Positions 1 to 19,114 of a stretch of 64,000 nt of DNA are shown piece by piece. The notes under the pieces are model-generated. The model saw only the letters and a list, made by a program, of their open reading frames with translations, did not search any database and was not told the DNA's origin. The stretch covers positions 4,030,001-4,094,000 of the forward strand of contig OY783219.1 in NCBI GenBank assembly GCA_963678705.1, in the 5' to 3' direction. Source of the DNA: Panorpa germanica (taxonomy: Eukaryota; Arthropoda; Insecta; Mecoptera; Panorpidae). The position numbers were made by a program, and so were the translations under genes. Numbering within the stretch: the first letter of the stretch is position 1; each line of letters starts with the position of its first letter.

Positions 1-962
1 AGGCGCAGCAAGCTGTTTGTTTTGTGGTTCAACTCCAATCATAAAATGTGTGAATTGTTGTAAATTGTTGAATGTCCGTTCTCCACTTAATGTAACTAAC
101 AAAAATATAAGAAAATGTAATATCCTATCTAGAATATCAATCTACTATAGTTTTAAATGTTCGATATTGAAAAGAAATATAATGGGATTGTGTCCTATGT
201 CTTAATTTCTATAAAAGTGTACTATATATTGATTAAGTTGGTTACTAGAACCTCAAATGTTCAATTATTTTTTAATAACTCCTTATATGTTAGGAGATAT
301 TAACAATTAAAAAAGTCTTTAAGTATTAAAGTGATTCTGCCAACCTTACAGCTCATAAATCTCTGCTATATGTATTTATATATCAAAATATCAAATATTA
401 TTTACAGCTTTTTCAAAGAACAATCAAATTTCAATATTATGTCTGCCGTAACAGGGTTAAATAAAATAAAAACTTATTATTCTTTGACTTGACTTGATTA
501 TTTGACTACCAAACGCTACAAAACATCACCGTAGCACTGACCTACTCAACAAATAACTGACGTTAAAATGCATTTCACGTCATACAAATATGGCCGACCA
601 TCTCTAGCGTTAAAACTACAATTCAAATTTTCAATTGCTATTTCTCCGTCAATATTTAGATATTTAATAAAATAGACACGCCAATACACATTTATTAACA
701 TCAATTTCAATCAACAATTGAAAAACCGGCCACTAAAAAATGAGGACACAAGCCCATTATAATTTCAAATTTACTGACTGGTGTATGCTTTGCCGGGTTC
801 AAAAGTTTCTGGTTCGATGTAAGATTTTGTTGACGTGACAGAAATACGGTAGCCGTTATCTCCAGGAGTTCGTCTATGAATCTGTAGATCTAATTGAGGT
901 TCCCTGAGACAACATAATGTCTGTCCTATAATTAGGGACACTATCAAAAGTGACCTCATCAT
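1..962 (-). CDS. Reeler-domain (F-spondin-like) secreted protein, 5' end only
   Basis: Two coding exons are visible: 962-779 and 95-1, the second running off the window. The first starts MMRSLLIVSLIIGQTLCC, a typical signal peptide. It continues with a stretch containing TPGDNGYRISV and a Pro-Gly-Lys-x-Tyr turn, as in Reeler domains. The second exon adds LSGERTF and FTHFMIGVEP, matching the F-x-x-F-M core of that fold. The join is donor ACCA|GTCAGT at 779 to acceptor GTTAG|TT at 95 and keeps the frame (93 residues visible). An acceptor (TTTCAG) sits directly before the ATG, so there is a 5'UTR exon upstream, perhaps ending near 1151. The 683-bp intron is mostly a MITE (182-757). Reeler domains occur in F-spondins, ferric reductase-like proteins and small insect immune proteins, so the exact family needs the missing 3' exons. 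Confidence 0.72.
182..757 (+). mobile_element. MITE, ATGGGCTTGTG family, copy 1 (TA target duplication)
   Basis: This 576-bp element has imperfect terminal inverted repeats, ATGGGATTGTGTCC at the left and GGACACAAGCCCAT at the right. It is flanked by TA on both sides (180-181, 758-759), as for Tc1/mariner-type transposition. It encodes nothing. Related copies lie at 15562-16158, 21309-21886 and (inverted) 59217-59645, with older remnants near 1530-1800, 32935-33290, 34715-35177, 36000-36100 and 40165-40440. It fills most of intron 1 of the Reeler gene and ends 19 bp from that exon's donor. Confidence 0.8.
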
Positions 963-3026
963 CTGAAATTAAATTAAAAGTACATTTTGATAATAGGATT
1001 GTGAACTATGTCTAAATTTCTATAAAATTGTTCTATGTTTCTTTTGTTAACTTTTGGATATTTAAAAATATAAGAAAATCAATAAACAAACATATATTTC
1101 AATTAAAATTTTAAAAAATAATTTATAATCAAAAATAGTAACATAATTACCGTCTTGAAGACACTTCCAACTGCAAATAGCTTAATTAATGGCAAAGAAC
1201 TAAACACAAATAAGGATTAACCAGTTTCGCCTTGTGCAACTTAATGATAATCCCACACATAGCATATAATACAGATAATAAATTATCTCTTTCGCACATG
1301 CTATACATAAATCAATGTGTGGAAAAGAGATAGCAGATCGAGAGTAACATGTGTTATGGGTTCATTACTTTTTAAATATTATGAACTATGACCTAATATT
1401 GTTGATAAGGATAACCTACTTCGACATTTTAATGTATTTTTATGAGTTAAAACATAATATTTGTCGTATTTCAAGGGGTATTTTGTTTTTAATATTATTT
1501 GTATTAGGATTTGAATATTTTAACGCTATGGACTTAATTTATGTAAAACTGCACTATATATTGATAAAGTTAGCTACTAGAACCTCAAATGAGCTATTCT
1601 TTTTTAATAACTCTAATATTTTAGGAGATATTAACATTAAAAAGGTCATTTTTAATTATTAAAGTGATTCAACGTTGCACACAATTTTAATGCATGATAC
1701 GTCACTTCCGTATTATATCATATCCAAGTATTATATTACGAAGGAAATAATCTCGATTATATATATATCTCTGTGACGTACTATGCATATCTAAAACATG
1801 CATTAAAAGGTGTCAAAATAGAGCAAGGAATGGCAATTCTGAAATATTATAAAATTAAAACTAAAATTAAAAAATAAAACACCGTAATAAACAATTATTT
1901 ATTAAATATCAACTATTTATTTCTTTATTAATATCATAAGTTTGAATTTTCAATATTACAATAAATTTCATTTAAATTTGACGACATTAGAATTTCAATA
2001 GTAAAAATTTATAATTAATATATAACACAATGACTGACAAAAAATTTGAGAAATATTTGTAATTAAGAAAAATATCACAATAAAATATGTATTAAAAATA
2101 CAGGGTGTTCCATCATAAATATCTCAAAAAATAATGAGTTTCTATTTATAATACTTGTATCTTATTATTTCAGTAATTAGGTAGTTCACTAGTAAAACCG
2201 TTTTTCTAACAACATTTCAAATATTTTGACCAGCTGTGAAGCGGTATATTAATAATTGAAGTGGCAGTTTTTAGGAGCATAAGCACAAAGCATTCATGTA
2301 CTTAATATCTGACTACACTTTGTCAACGACTGTCACTAGTGAACTACTTTAAAAAAAAAATTATATATACCACCATTTTCGTAATAGATTAAATAAGCTA
2401 AGTAAATTTTTAGAAATTTGAAAAGTGTTAACATTAGATCTAGTCTTTTGTACATATTGCTATTGGTTCCATTTTGTGGATCACCCTGTATATCGCATTT
2501 TTTTTGTATAGGCAGCTTTAATTAATATAAAATACATATAACATAATCACAACTAATAATCACATAATTTAATATCTATAAAGCAAATGATAATATCTAT
2601 AAAAAAAATGATTTCGAATAAGTTTGTAATTTTAAAATGGTGATATTTGTTTTCAAAGTGGAATTTTTGTATGTATGTATGTATGTTTTGTATTTTGTAT
2701 GTAGAATTAGCTTTAAATCGTTTGATTCCAGTATATTAGTGCTAGACTTAATTTATCGCTTAGACGCAATTTATCAGGTGTAGTATTTGTTGCCTGCTAC
2801 ATAGGCGTATAATTCTAAGGCTATTTAATTAATATGCAAAGAAAAATGCATAAAAGCACTCCTTGGAAAATATCACCATTTAAAACCATTTTCATATTAC
2901 AATTAAATGATAACAAAACTTGGTATTATTATAAACATTTTATAAATATTTTTAAGTATAACGGCAGTAAACTACCATTTTTCTTTGCTCAATTATTGGG
3001 TTTCGATTCCTTTTCAAAATATGCCT
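963..3026. other. Intergenic DNA between the Reeler gene and the KIAA0930 3' end
   Basis: No coding exon was recognised. The segment holds a probable 5'UTR exon of the Reeler gene (near 1151-1250, donor ACG|GTAATT on the minus strand), a decayed MITE fragment at about 1530-1800, a TA-flanked MITE at 2101-2488 and a short (TATG)n tract near 2667-2688. Short open frames here are AT-rich and show no protein-like composition. Confidence 0.5.
2101..2488. mobile_element. Mariner-like MITE with CAGGGTG termini
   Basis: A 388-bp segment begins CAGGGTGTTCCA and ends TGGATCACCCTG, giving an inverted repeat of about 12 bp with one or two mismatches. TA dinucleotides border both ends. There is no open frame of note. 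The termini look like those of non-autonomous mariner elements; the family assignment is inference. Confidence 0.6.
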
Positions 3027-10301
<7,275 letters not shown>

Positions 10302-12558
10302 GTTGTAGAATTAGATTAAAGAAACGCGTTTAAATGATAGTATACGTATCAGAGGTAGAATATTTCCAAGCGGTAAATGCAGCAACTCAAGTGACCGTAA
10401 GTAACTTTACAAATAATGAAACAAACACATAAGCTTAATAAAAACAATGAATTGTTCTAAGGATCAACGGCTGTGTGCTTGCAATAATTATATTTTAACA
10501 AGTGCATAGGGTAAAAGCACACTAGGTTGAAAATATTAAATCTTGACTACTTCGGTTCTTTAAGCATGATTCTACTCTTTCTGAAACAAAAATAAGACAT
10601 TTAGAAATAATTTTATTTGTCACTACCATACAAATATTTCATCATCAAATTTCGTCATCCAATTTTAAAATAAATATTTCTTGGGTTTGTAACACGTATA
10701 ATTAGCCTGGTAGTTTTCAGGTTTATCTAATATAACAAAAGTTACCTGTTTAGCAAACCAGTTTAGATAATTTACAACGTTTTATGACTTATTTTACTAC
10801 TTTTTGAAAAATATAGGTAGCTATTTGCGTGCTAGTATACTCATAAAAATATTATAAAAACTTCTGAAATCTTTTATACAGATAAGTGGCTTTTAGATTA
10901 AATACTAGATTTTAACATCTATGTTTTATAGGATAGCTTTATCAAATTTTGAACAATCTAAATTGAGAATTAATTTTTGCGTTGTAGAATCTGAAATCCT
11001 GACAGCATGAGTCTTCCTATTCTTGGAAATTCTACTTGTGAGGTAGCTTAATAATAATCTCTTATTCATTTATATCCAGTTATAATGTATTTCCCCTTGT
11101 TTGATTATTAATAATGTTAGATTCTATTCACGGTACTATTTTCACACGCAGTTGTGCACCTTCCTCATTCGACGGCAATATATATATTTATATAAATACT
11201 TAATTACAATTAAAGATAAGAATAATCTTACATTATCAATTCGCCAATCACATTGTTATTATCACAAATTGTTTATACTTTGTTTTTGAATTTCCCGTAA
11301 TAATTATAAACTCGTTATAGACTTTTTATTATGACAAAACGAACTGCCATTATTTATTTCACAACTTGTCATAAAGTGAATGTAATTTTATTAAATTAAA
11401 TGTTCTTTATAAATAAATATATTAACACTAATTAAATTATAATATTTTCACATGTTTTTCTTACAAAATAACAAACAATTGACTTAAAACTAAATTGTAA
11501 TTAACCGGCTGTCGTATTTACGCTCTCACAAACAAAAGTTAGAGGAGATGACTCACGGAATCGATCCAAGCGAAATGTTTCATACATGATGATAACTGCC
11601 TGATAGTGTTATCTCGTTTTATCGTGTGACGACAAATAATGAGTGAAAGAGAACAACATTTATGTGAATCATATTCAGGGATTATCAATCTTTTATATAA
11701 GGAAATATTTTATTTATTTGAGAATAATTATTAGTGGTTAACATAATTAGCGGAATTAGAAATAAATTAACATTTTCTGATAATGTTACATATTAAGTTA
11801 ATATATTAGTAAAATATTCTTAATATCTCTTGCATTTATTTAATGGAAATGTAACAGAATTATATTGTGAACTTTCAAGGGGTCGATTTTTAATTTTTTC
11901 TTGAAATATTTGTTTAATATACGTATAGTATATGGGGGTTTTTGTTTTATTAAATATCAAAAAATTGATGGAAGTTTGAACCAGAAATTGTTGACAGCAC
12001 CTGTATTTCATGTAGGCATGCGCTAACTCCTTGGATATTACGCACTACATGTGTAGGGGTTGTAATTGATTTGTTTGCTAATATTCTTCAAATCCTTTGT
12101 CTATTTTCTTTCATAATTTTTATTAATCATCCCTAATTATAAGGGGTGTGAGATACAAATAATAAAAAACATTTTTTTAAGAAATTATTTATTTTAACCT
12201 TTAACTATAAATTATAATAGATGATCTATTAACATTGGTCCCCGATGTCCAGGGAATTTCTTCTTCTTCTTTTATCGGAGGGTACTTTATTTTCTGTAGG
12301 TGTCTATGACAACATTATATAACTAAAATTAATTTGAACTTTCAAGGGCGCGGCACCCCTGAGTGGCTCTGCTTGTTACTTATTTGTAACTGGGCTAAAT
12401 ATCAGAAATTGAAAAGGAACATTTTATAGTTTCTCCACTTCAACCACTTATTGAATAGTTTGTTTAATTCACATGATATTAAAAATAGCACATTTCTTTT
12501 TTTTTAATTATAATCACAATATTTTTAGTTTGCTTTTACTAATAAATTAACATTTTAA
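10302..12558. other. Intergenic DNA between the KIAA0930 5' end and the ARSB 3' end
   Basis: This segment should contain the KIAA0930 promoter and 5'UTR (just above 10301) and the arylsulfatase 3'UTR (just below 12559). A candidate polyadenylation signal for the latter (AAATAAATAA on the minus strand) lies near 12185. No tandem repeat, RNA gene or convincing exon was seen. Confidence 0.45.
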
Positions 12559-15500
12559 TTATCCGTTCACGGCATTGCCCATTACACTGTAGTCTCCAAA
12601 ATTACTCCAAGTGTGGTCCCAAAACCGTGGGTCGGCTCTCGGGTCGGAAGGTAGGTTTGCCGGCGGCTTTGCAGTCTCATTAATTTTAGCTAGTTCATTT
12701 TCTAGGTGTGTTAACAACGCAGGAAAACTGAAAATATAATTCTCATTATTAGGTTTCTCTCACACTGAAACATACAGCGTTCGATTCACATTAGCATGCT
12801 TTATCATGGGAGCAATTACCTATCTGCAAGATTCACTTTTTCGCATGGGTCTTTTAAAACATCGAATAGACATGGCGCTTTGAGTGGCTCACATTTCACT
12901 AAATATTTATCAGCTTTTGATGGTGGTTGACATTTTTCACTAGATTCGTTTCTGACAAGAAAAATTCATGAATAAAAGTTATCTCTATGATATCACAAGA
13001 CAGTGTAACGTTATATACCTTAGACTCATTATCATTTCTGCAGTTGGTGCCATTTTCAAAGCTTTCAGAGCTTTTCCAGCTGGGCTTCCAAGCACACGCC
13101 CAATATCATAGGTTTCCCCTCTCCCGGAAGGTCCGTACCACCCGTCCCACTGCCCCGAATATGTTGTACCTATTTAAATAAGAAAAAATTAAATTACTAT
13201 CCTATATGACGTATATGTAACGTTTGTACTTAAAATCCGACTATACTTTTGTCTGTGAGTAACATACCTTTTACAATTTTCCATTGGTTAATTGTCAGAG
13301 CGGAATTTCCATAAATATCATCAATATTATGCAAAATTTCGGTTCTGGTTGTAGGAGTTTCTTGTGACAGGACCTCCCATTGGTTCACACCGTACAAAGT
13401 TTTTGGTAACGAACTGTAAATATGATTTCGTTAATATTAAAACATATTATAAGTAAAAATCTGTATTTAATTTGGAAGTAATAATATTTTTCTTACTCGA
13501 TATCACCACCAGCTGCATTAAACAGAGTTGGCAACCAGTCGCTGATGTGCATCATTTCCGATGACACTCGTTGTTGTTTTTTTATCAATGGGCTCCAAAT
13601 TAGTCCAGCTCCTCGAACCCCACCTTCCCAAAGAGTATTTTTAACCTGAATAATAGAGGTTGTTTAATTAATGAGTTTGAAAACTCTTAACAAATATTAA
13701 TATATGTATATTGACGTTTTTATATTTATAAAAACATCAACAAGTTCAGTTTTGCCGCATGTTTTAGTTAGCTCTGTGTATATGACGTTACAAAAGAAAT
13801 AAGTAGTTGAGACCACACGCATACTCTGGTATGAAAGAGATGACAAATCATCGGATGTCAGTTCACACGCAGATTTAGTTTTTATAACTTTGAATTCTTT
13901 AAAAATTAAACTGTCAAAAATGATTATGTTAATGTTTAATATTTCCTATATTATTGCGAGTTTTTATAAAATAATTGGACATTGCAAGCTCACTTAAATA
14001 AGTCTTTATTTTAAAACTATTATGTAATATACTAATGCAATTTTTTTTTGTTTACAGGTCGTTCGGCGCCGGGAAACTACGATCGCACGCGCCGTTTAAA
14101 ATTATTGAAAAGCGGGGTGCAAATTAAAAAGCAGACAACAGAGGTGGGCAACAGTTTGCCTCTGTCAATGTTCATTTAATTTGTTAAAGAAATATATTTT
14201 GTAATGCAGCGTCTGGGTCTGGTGATTCTGGATAAGCGGTTACACGATATATTTTGTCTCTAATTTTCTTTAATTCGGTTCGGGAAACTACAGTCGCACG
14301 CGCTCTCGTCTAGTCTCGAATAAATAATATATCATTGAATGCAGAGCACTAATTGTTCTTTGTAATTGATATGTGTTATTTATTTGAACAATACAATTAA
14401 TGATAAGCGGGGTGCAAATTAAAAAGCAGAGAACAGAGGTGGGCAACAGTTTGCCTCTGTCAATGTTCGTTTAATTTGTTTATGGAATATATTTTGTAAT
14501 GCAGTGTCTGGGTCTGGTGATTCTGGATAAACGGTTGCAGGATATATTTTGGCTTTTCTTTTTTTTAATTTCGGTTCGATTTGATTTTCGGAAATCACAG
14601 CGACGGTTTCTATTTTAGTGAACTTAGTGAACCACCAAAGACTTTTCGGGACTATAGTGGAACAGTTTGTGAAGTGCAGTGTTTTAAATAAATTTACATT
14701 TTCCATTTGGGTGTTTTTCGTTTTGTAATTTAGTATTTTCTTTGTTTCTTGTCTTTTTTTTTTTAAATATTTTTAAAAATGTGATTTAGTGGTTTTTTTT
14801 TCCAAATTATTTTGATTAGTTATACGCGGCACCCAGTAAATATCTAGTGTGTGTGTGTGTTTGTGGAAAGCAGTGATGGCCCTGGAAAACGTCTTAGCCG
14901 AGAACTTCAAGTCGGTAAGTGATAAATATGTTACTAGGCATGTTCGTAATCTCAGAGTGTTAATCTCAACCTCTAGTCCTAAAATATATCGACTTACCCC
15001 TCTTAAAGGCCAGTTGGATGCTGCGTTAATGTTGAACCCCTCGGCAGGGCCCCCGTTGTCTGAGCTGAAGATTATAATACTATGCTCCAGCATTCCAGCT
15101 TTCTGTAACGCGTTCACTAAGACGCCGACGGAATCGTCTAGGCGCGACAAAACACCTATAAACAAAATTAGTTTCAATATAGTCTCTTGTATCTTTCACG
15201 ATTATATCTCATAGACCATAAATCATAATCTAATGAGTTAAAAAAAATTTGGATATAGGGTTAGCTATGTCAGTAAAGAAATAGGTCTTACCTGCAAATC
15301 TTTGCCGTTTGTAATTCTCTATGTTCCCAAACTTAGCCACAGCGTCGTCTGGCGCCGGTATAGGATTATAAGGATTCCCAGAATGTACAGCCGCGTGAGC
15401 TACGTACAAAAACAATGGCTGCGATGCATTATGGCGCTCGACCACCCGCACAGACTCTTTTGCGAACACGTCTGTTGAATATTGTCCATGTAGATCCCAA

Positions 15501-16921
15501 GCCAAGTTCATACCTAGAACATATACGAATGTAGAATCATGAAAACGAATCTGAATATGTAATGGGCTTGTGTCCTATGTCTTAATTTCTATAAAACTGT
15601 ACTATATATTGATAAAGTGGGTTACTAGAACCTCAAATGTTCAATTATTTTTAATAACTTCTTATATGTTAAGAGATATTAACAATTAAAAAAGTCAAAA
15701 GTCAAGTTGTCTCTTTAATTATTAAAGGGATCAACGTTGTACACATTCTAAATGCATGTGACATCACAACCACTGCCAACTTTACAGCTCATAAATCTCT
15801 GCTATATGTATTTATATATCAAAATATCAAATATTATTTACAGCTATTTCAAGAAACAATAAAATTTTAATATTACGTCTGCCGTAACAGGGTTAAATAA
15901 AATAAAAACTTATTATTTTTTGACTTGACTTGATTATTTCGACTACGAACAGCTACAAAACATTACCACAGCACTGACGTACTCAACAAATAACTGACGT
16001 TAAAATGTATTTCATGTCATACAAATATGGCCGACCATTTCTAGCGCTAAAACTACAATTCAAATTTTTAATTGCTATATCTCCGTCAACATTTAGATAT
16101 TTAATAAATTAACATCAATTGAAAAATCGACCACTAAAAAATGAGGACACAAACCCATTATTAATTTTTACCTCGTCTCATATCAGTGCCCCATTTATTC
16201 TGTTCCATTGCCGTATGATCAAAATAATCTTGATGTCCAGTCCAAAAACCTAAATGCGATTCGAATCCTCGATAGAGAGGAGTATACTCTCTTTTGTAGT
16301 GTCCCAAATGCCATTTTCCAACGATGTGATTTCTATAGCCTAACTTTTGTAAGTATTGCGGTAGAATTTGTTCCGTAAGGGGTAAACCTCGGGGTTCTGC
16401 TCCGTAGAGTACTGTGTGTTGCATACCTACCAGGCAGAATAATTCACATTTAGTACATTAGAAAATTTTCTTATGGTAATAAAAACTTTCCGTGTTGTTA
16501 CCTGTATGAATCGGGTGCTTGCCCGTCATCAGAGCCGATCTAGACGGGGTGCAAATTGCCGAGACGTAATATCGATTCAGGATGACGCCGCTATAAGCCA
16601 AGGCGTCTATATTCGGCGTCGGAATTTGAGATGAACCGTGGAAGCCCACATCGTTCCATCCCTGATTAATAATTACAAAATTATAATCTTCTGACGTAAT
16701 CAGATCTTAATTTCTATAAGACTATTTACTAGATATATTGATAAAGTAGAAGAAACAGCTTAGAATAAGCATCGTAATGAGTTATATTTGTAACTTACTA
16801 GGTCATCAGCGAGGATGAATATTATGTGCGGCCTGGACGGTTTAATAGCTGCATAGGAGGTCAGAATAATGCTTGAAAAGGTCAGCGTGTAATATATCAC
16901 CGCTCTAGTTTGTGATGTCAT
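12559..16921 (-). CDS. Arylsulfatase B-like (N-acetylgalactosamine-4-sulfatase), complete
   Basis: Ten exons: 16921-16799, 16661-16502, 16426-16172, 15513-15292, 15155-14998, 13645-13497, 13413-13268, 13169-13019, 12951-12820 and 12727-12559. They encode 554 residues with every phase consistent. A hydrophobic N-terminus (residues 8-24) is a likely signal peptide. The first catalytic block ILADDL supplies metal ligands Asp39-Asp40. The signature CTPSR starts at Cys78, the residue converted to formylglycine in active sulfatases. [29 protein letters not shown] and HISDWLPT follow in family order. By family knowledge such enzymes remove 4-sulfate from chondroitin/dermatan sulfate in lysosomes; insects carry several paralogues, so the substrate is inferred. 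Several N-x-S/T sites fit a secretory-pathway protein. Intron 3 is nearly filled by a MITE, and intron 5 carries a duplicated GC-richer insert. Confidence 0.93.
14050..14580. repeat. Imperfect tandem duplication (about 290-bp period) in ARSB intron 5
   Basis: The motif GGGAAACTACGATCGCACGC near 14077 recurs with changes near 14283. The block starting GCGGGGTGCAAATTAAAAAG at about 14114 recurs at about 14406 and runs on for more than 100 bp, including CTGGGTCTGGTGATTCTGGA. The segment is less AT-rich than its surroundings. I could not assign it to a named element; a retroelement fragment or the 5' region of a plus-strand gene are both possible. Confidence 0.65.
14875..14913 (+). CDS. Possible first coding exon of a plus-strand gene ([13 protein letters not shown])
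   Basis: Inside ARSB intron 5, on the opposite strand, an ATG in good context (GCAGTGATGGCC) opens 13 codons reading [13 protein letters not shown]. They end exactly at a strong donor, TCG|GTAAGT. The preceding 250 bp look like a 5'UTR. The next exon is not identified; a 32-bp candidate at 56699-56730 would continue in frame but lies 42 kb away. I do not recognise the peptide. Evidence is limited to splice-signal quality and composition. Confidence 0.3.
15562..16158 (+). mobile_element. MITE, ATGGGCTTGTG family, copy 2 (ARSB intron 3)
   Basis: This 597-bp copy starts ATGGGCTTGTGTCCTATG and ends GGACACAAACCCAT, with TA on both sides (15560-15561, 16159-16160). It occupies about nine tenths of the 658-bp intron between ARSB exons 3 and 4 and stops 11 bp short of the exon-3 donor. 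The inside matches copy 1 over most of its length. Confidence 0.85.
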
Positions 16922-16980
16922 AATGAGCCTGTGAAATAATTAGTTAAGATTGAGTTTTATTGAATTGTGTACGCTATAAC

Positions 16981-17170
16981 AAATAAATTGGTCGAACAAA
17001 TGTTTTAGACGTCTCTTTCTTAGGCTAAAGTTGCACTGCGAAAAAGAATAGCGGAATTCTGTAACACATTGAAGAATCATATAAATGTACACGCGTATAA
17101 ATGAATTCTGTGGTTTTTTCAGAGTACAGCCTTAGCCTAAAGCGTGTAAACCATTTCGACCAATTATTTT
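16981..17170. mobile_element. Foldback MITE upstream of ARSB
   Basis: About 190 bp with long imperfect inverted arms. The left arm has ATTGGTCGAAC, GTTTTAGAC and CTTAGGCTAAAG. The right arm has CCTTAGCCTAAAG, GTGTAAACC and TTCGACCAAT in mirrored order. GGAATTCTGT and GAATTCTGTGG are also shared. It lies 60-250 bp upstream of the ARSB start codon and could influence that promoter. Confidence 0.6.
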
Positions 17171-18869
17171 ACAGTGTATATACTAGTCTCAAAATCCAGA
17201 ATTGAGACTGATTACGGCAAATTGGCTAAGTATAAAAATAGTAATTATCAATCTGATAGACGACTCAATTTCCTACAGGTTTTATGTGCATTATTTTTCG
17301 GTATATCTGTATAGCTGTAAAGTAGAGCACTTCAATAACAATTAGTGCATTTTGCGTATACATAGTTCTGAAACCTATTATATTATATACACAGGCAGTC
17401 GGTTTTTAATCTATTTCCTGCTACGCTATCAAGCTCAAATTTACACTCACACTTTTAGTGCATGATAATTTCGGGAATATTTAAAATTTAGTTTTATAAA
17501 ATACGTTTTTTTTAAGATATTATAAATGAAAATGGAGTAAAAAGTAGAATGACAAATTTTAAACGGAGACAAAACTTGCTAAACACAGTTAAGTATATGT
17601 AAGGTTTATTTAAGATAAGAAAATGTACGTTTATATACCTTTTTTACGTTAATATAATGTAAGATTACATAACAAAAACTATCTTTCGACATTAATTTAC
17701 GTTTTCTGTCGTTAATAAAGCCTTTTATGCAAGATTATATTATGTTACATATGAAATTAATATATTAGTACAAGATTTTTAATGGTTTTTGCATTGTAAT
17801 GTAATAGAATTATGTTAAACTTCTGTAATGAAAACGAAACGTTATATAAGAAAAATATTACGTTAAATTTGATAATTCCTACCTTGTTTAAATTTACTAA
17901 AACACTTTGACTAAAACTGCAACTTATTACAACAAAAAAAATTATTTTAAAAATAGATTACATTATATTCTGTAATTATTTAATTTTTTATTTACATTAA
18001 AATTTAAATATAGTTATTTTCGCGCACTTTTTTAAATATTTACATATCATCTCTATTTTTACTTGTTGAATGTTGTGTTCAAATAATTCAATACAGTTCG
18101 TTCGCTTGCGCGGTTTTGTTTAATACCTCGATATATACAAACGCAGTGAACCTCCCCCTTGTCCCCTCTATCTCTTCTGAAATTATTAATGAATCCCCCA
18201 CTACTTTTTGTGCCTCTTCCACACTTTATATTCCTATAGTGCAGCAAGCTATTATTATTTGTTTATTAAATTTTAGTACTTATTATTATAACAACAAAAT
18301 GAATGAACAAGCTATTCCTTTAATTCTAGATAATATCGTGTTTGTTTGATGCTTTCGAATTACTTTATAAGTTTGCTTTAGAATTGCGTAATGCGTAGAA
18401 AAGGAAAAATCAATAGTGTGTGAAAAAGAAAAAAATGAGTAACAGAGAAAGGAGGATTGAAAATAGTCAAAAATAGCTCATTTAAATGAGCTTGTGAATT
18501 TATTTTTGAAAGTAGGGTTTTCTAAATTTTGATTAAAATATATTCATCATCGCAAAGCATTGCTTTTTAAATAGACAACACGAAATTCAGATTTTTTTAT
18601 TGTTTGAAAAGCACAAAAGTAGAGTCACTAAAACCACTGTAACTAATAAACTAATGGGCGGAATATCATGAAATTTTGACACATATCATTTGAAGGTTGG
18701 TACTATATAAGAAACATATGGATTGGCCAATAGTGTTGATATATATGTCATCCTTACTTATCGTTTGATGTGTTTTATAGTGCAGTTCTATAGAAATTAA
18801 GTCATGGTTCACAAGCCACGGTGCTCAATAGTTTAAATCTCCGACTATAGAATTGTTACTCAGTACTCA

Positions 18870-19114
18870 GTAAACAATTTGGTGAAGTGTCCTGTTTTGT
18901 GACGTTTCTATGACTATTGTACTTCAATTATAGTTCGCATCAACTTTATCTTTATTTGTATTCCGACAGGTGGAGTGATTTCGCAATTTGTAGCCAATAA
19001 AATACACATTTCATATGAAATAGCGCGAGAAGCTGAACTGTAAATGAACTCTTTCGTGACAAAAAAATCATACGCATCTTCAATATGATGGCAAAGTGGC
19101 TCCAAAATGTTTAC
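18870..19114 (+). mobile_element. MITE, GTAAACA-TTTGG family, copy 1
   Basis: About 245 bp bounded by GTAAACAATTTGGTGAAG and CTCCAAAATGTTTAC, i.e. terminal inverted repeats GTAAACA(A/T)TTTGG. Other copies: 50673-50917 (inverted), 62423-62658 (direct), and a copy split by an insertion at about 60362-61200. All share internal blocks such as CATATTGAAGATGCG in one orientation or the other. Confidence 0.75.
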
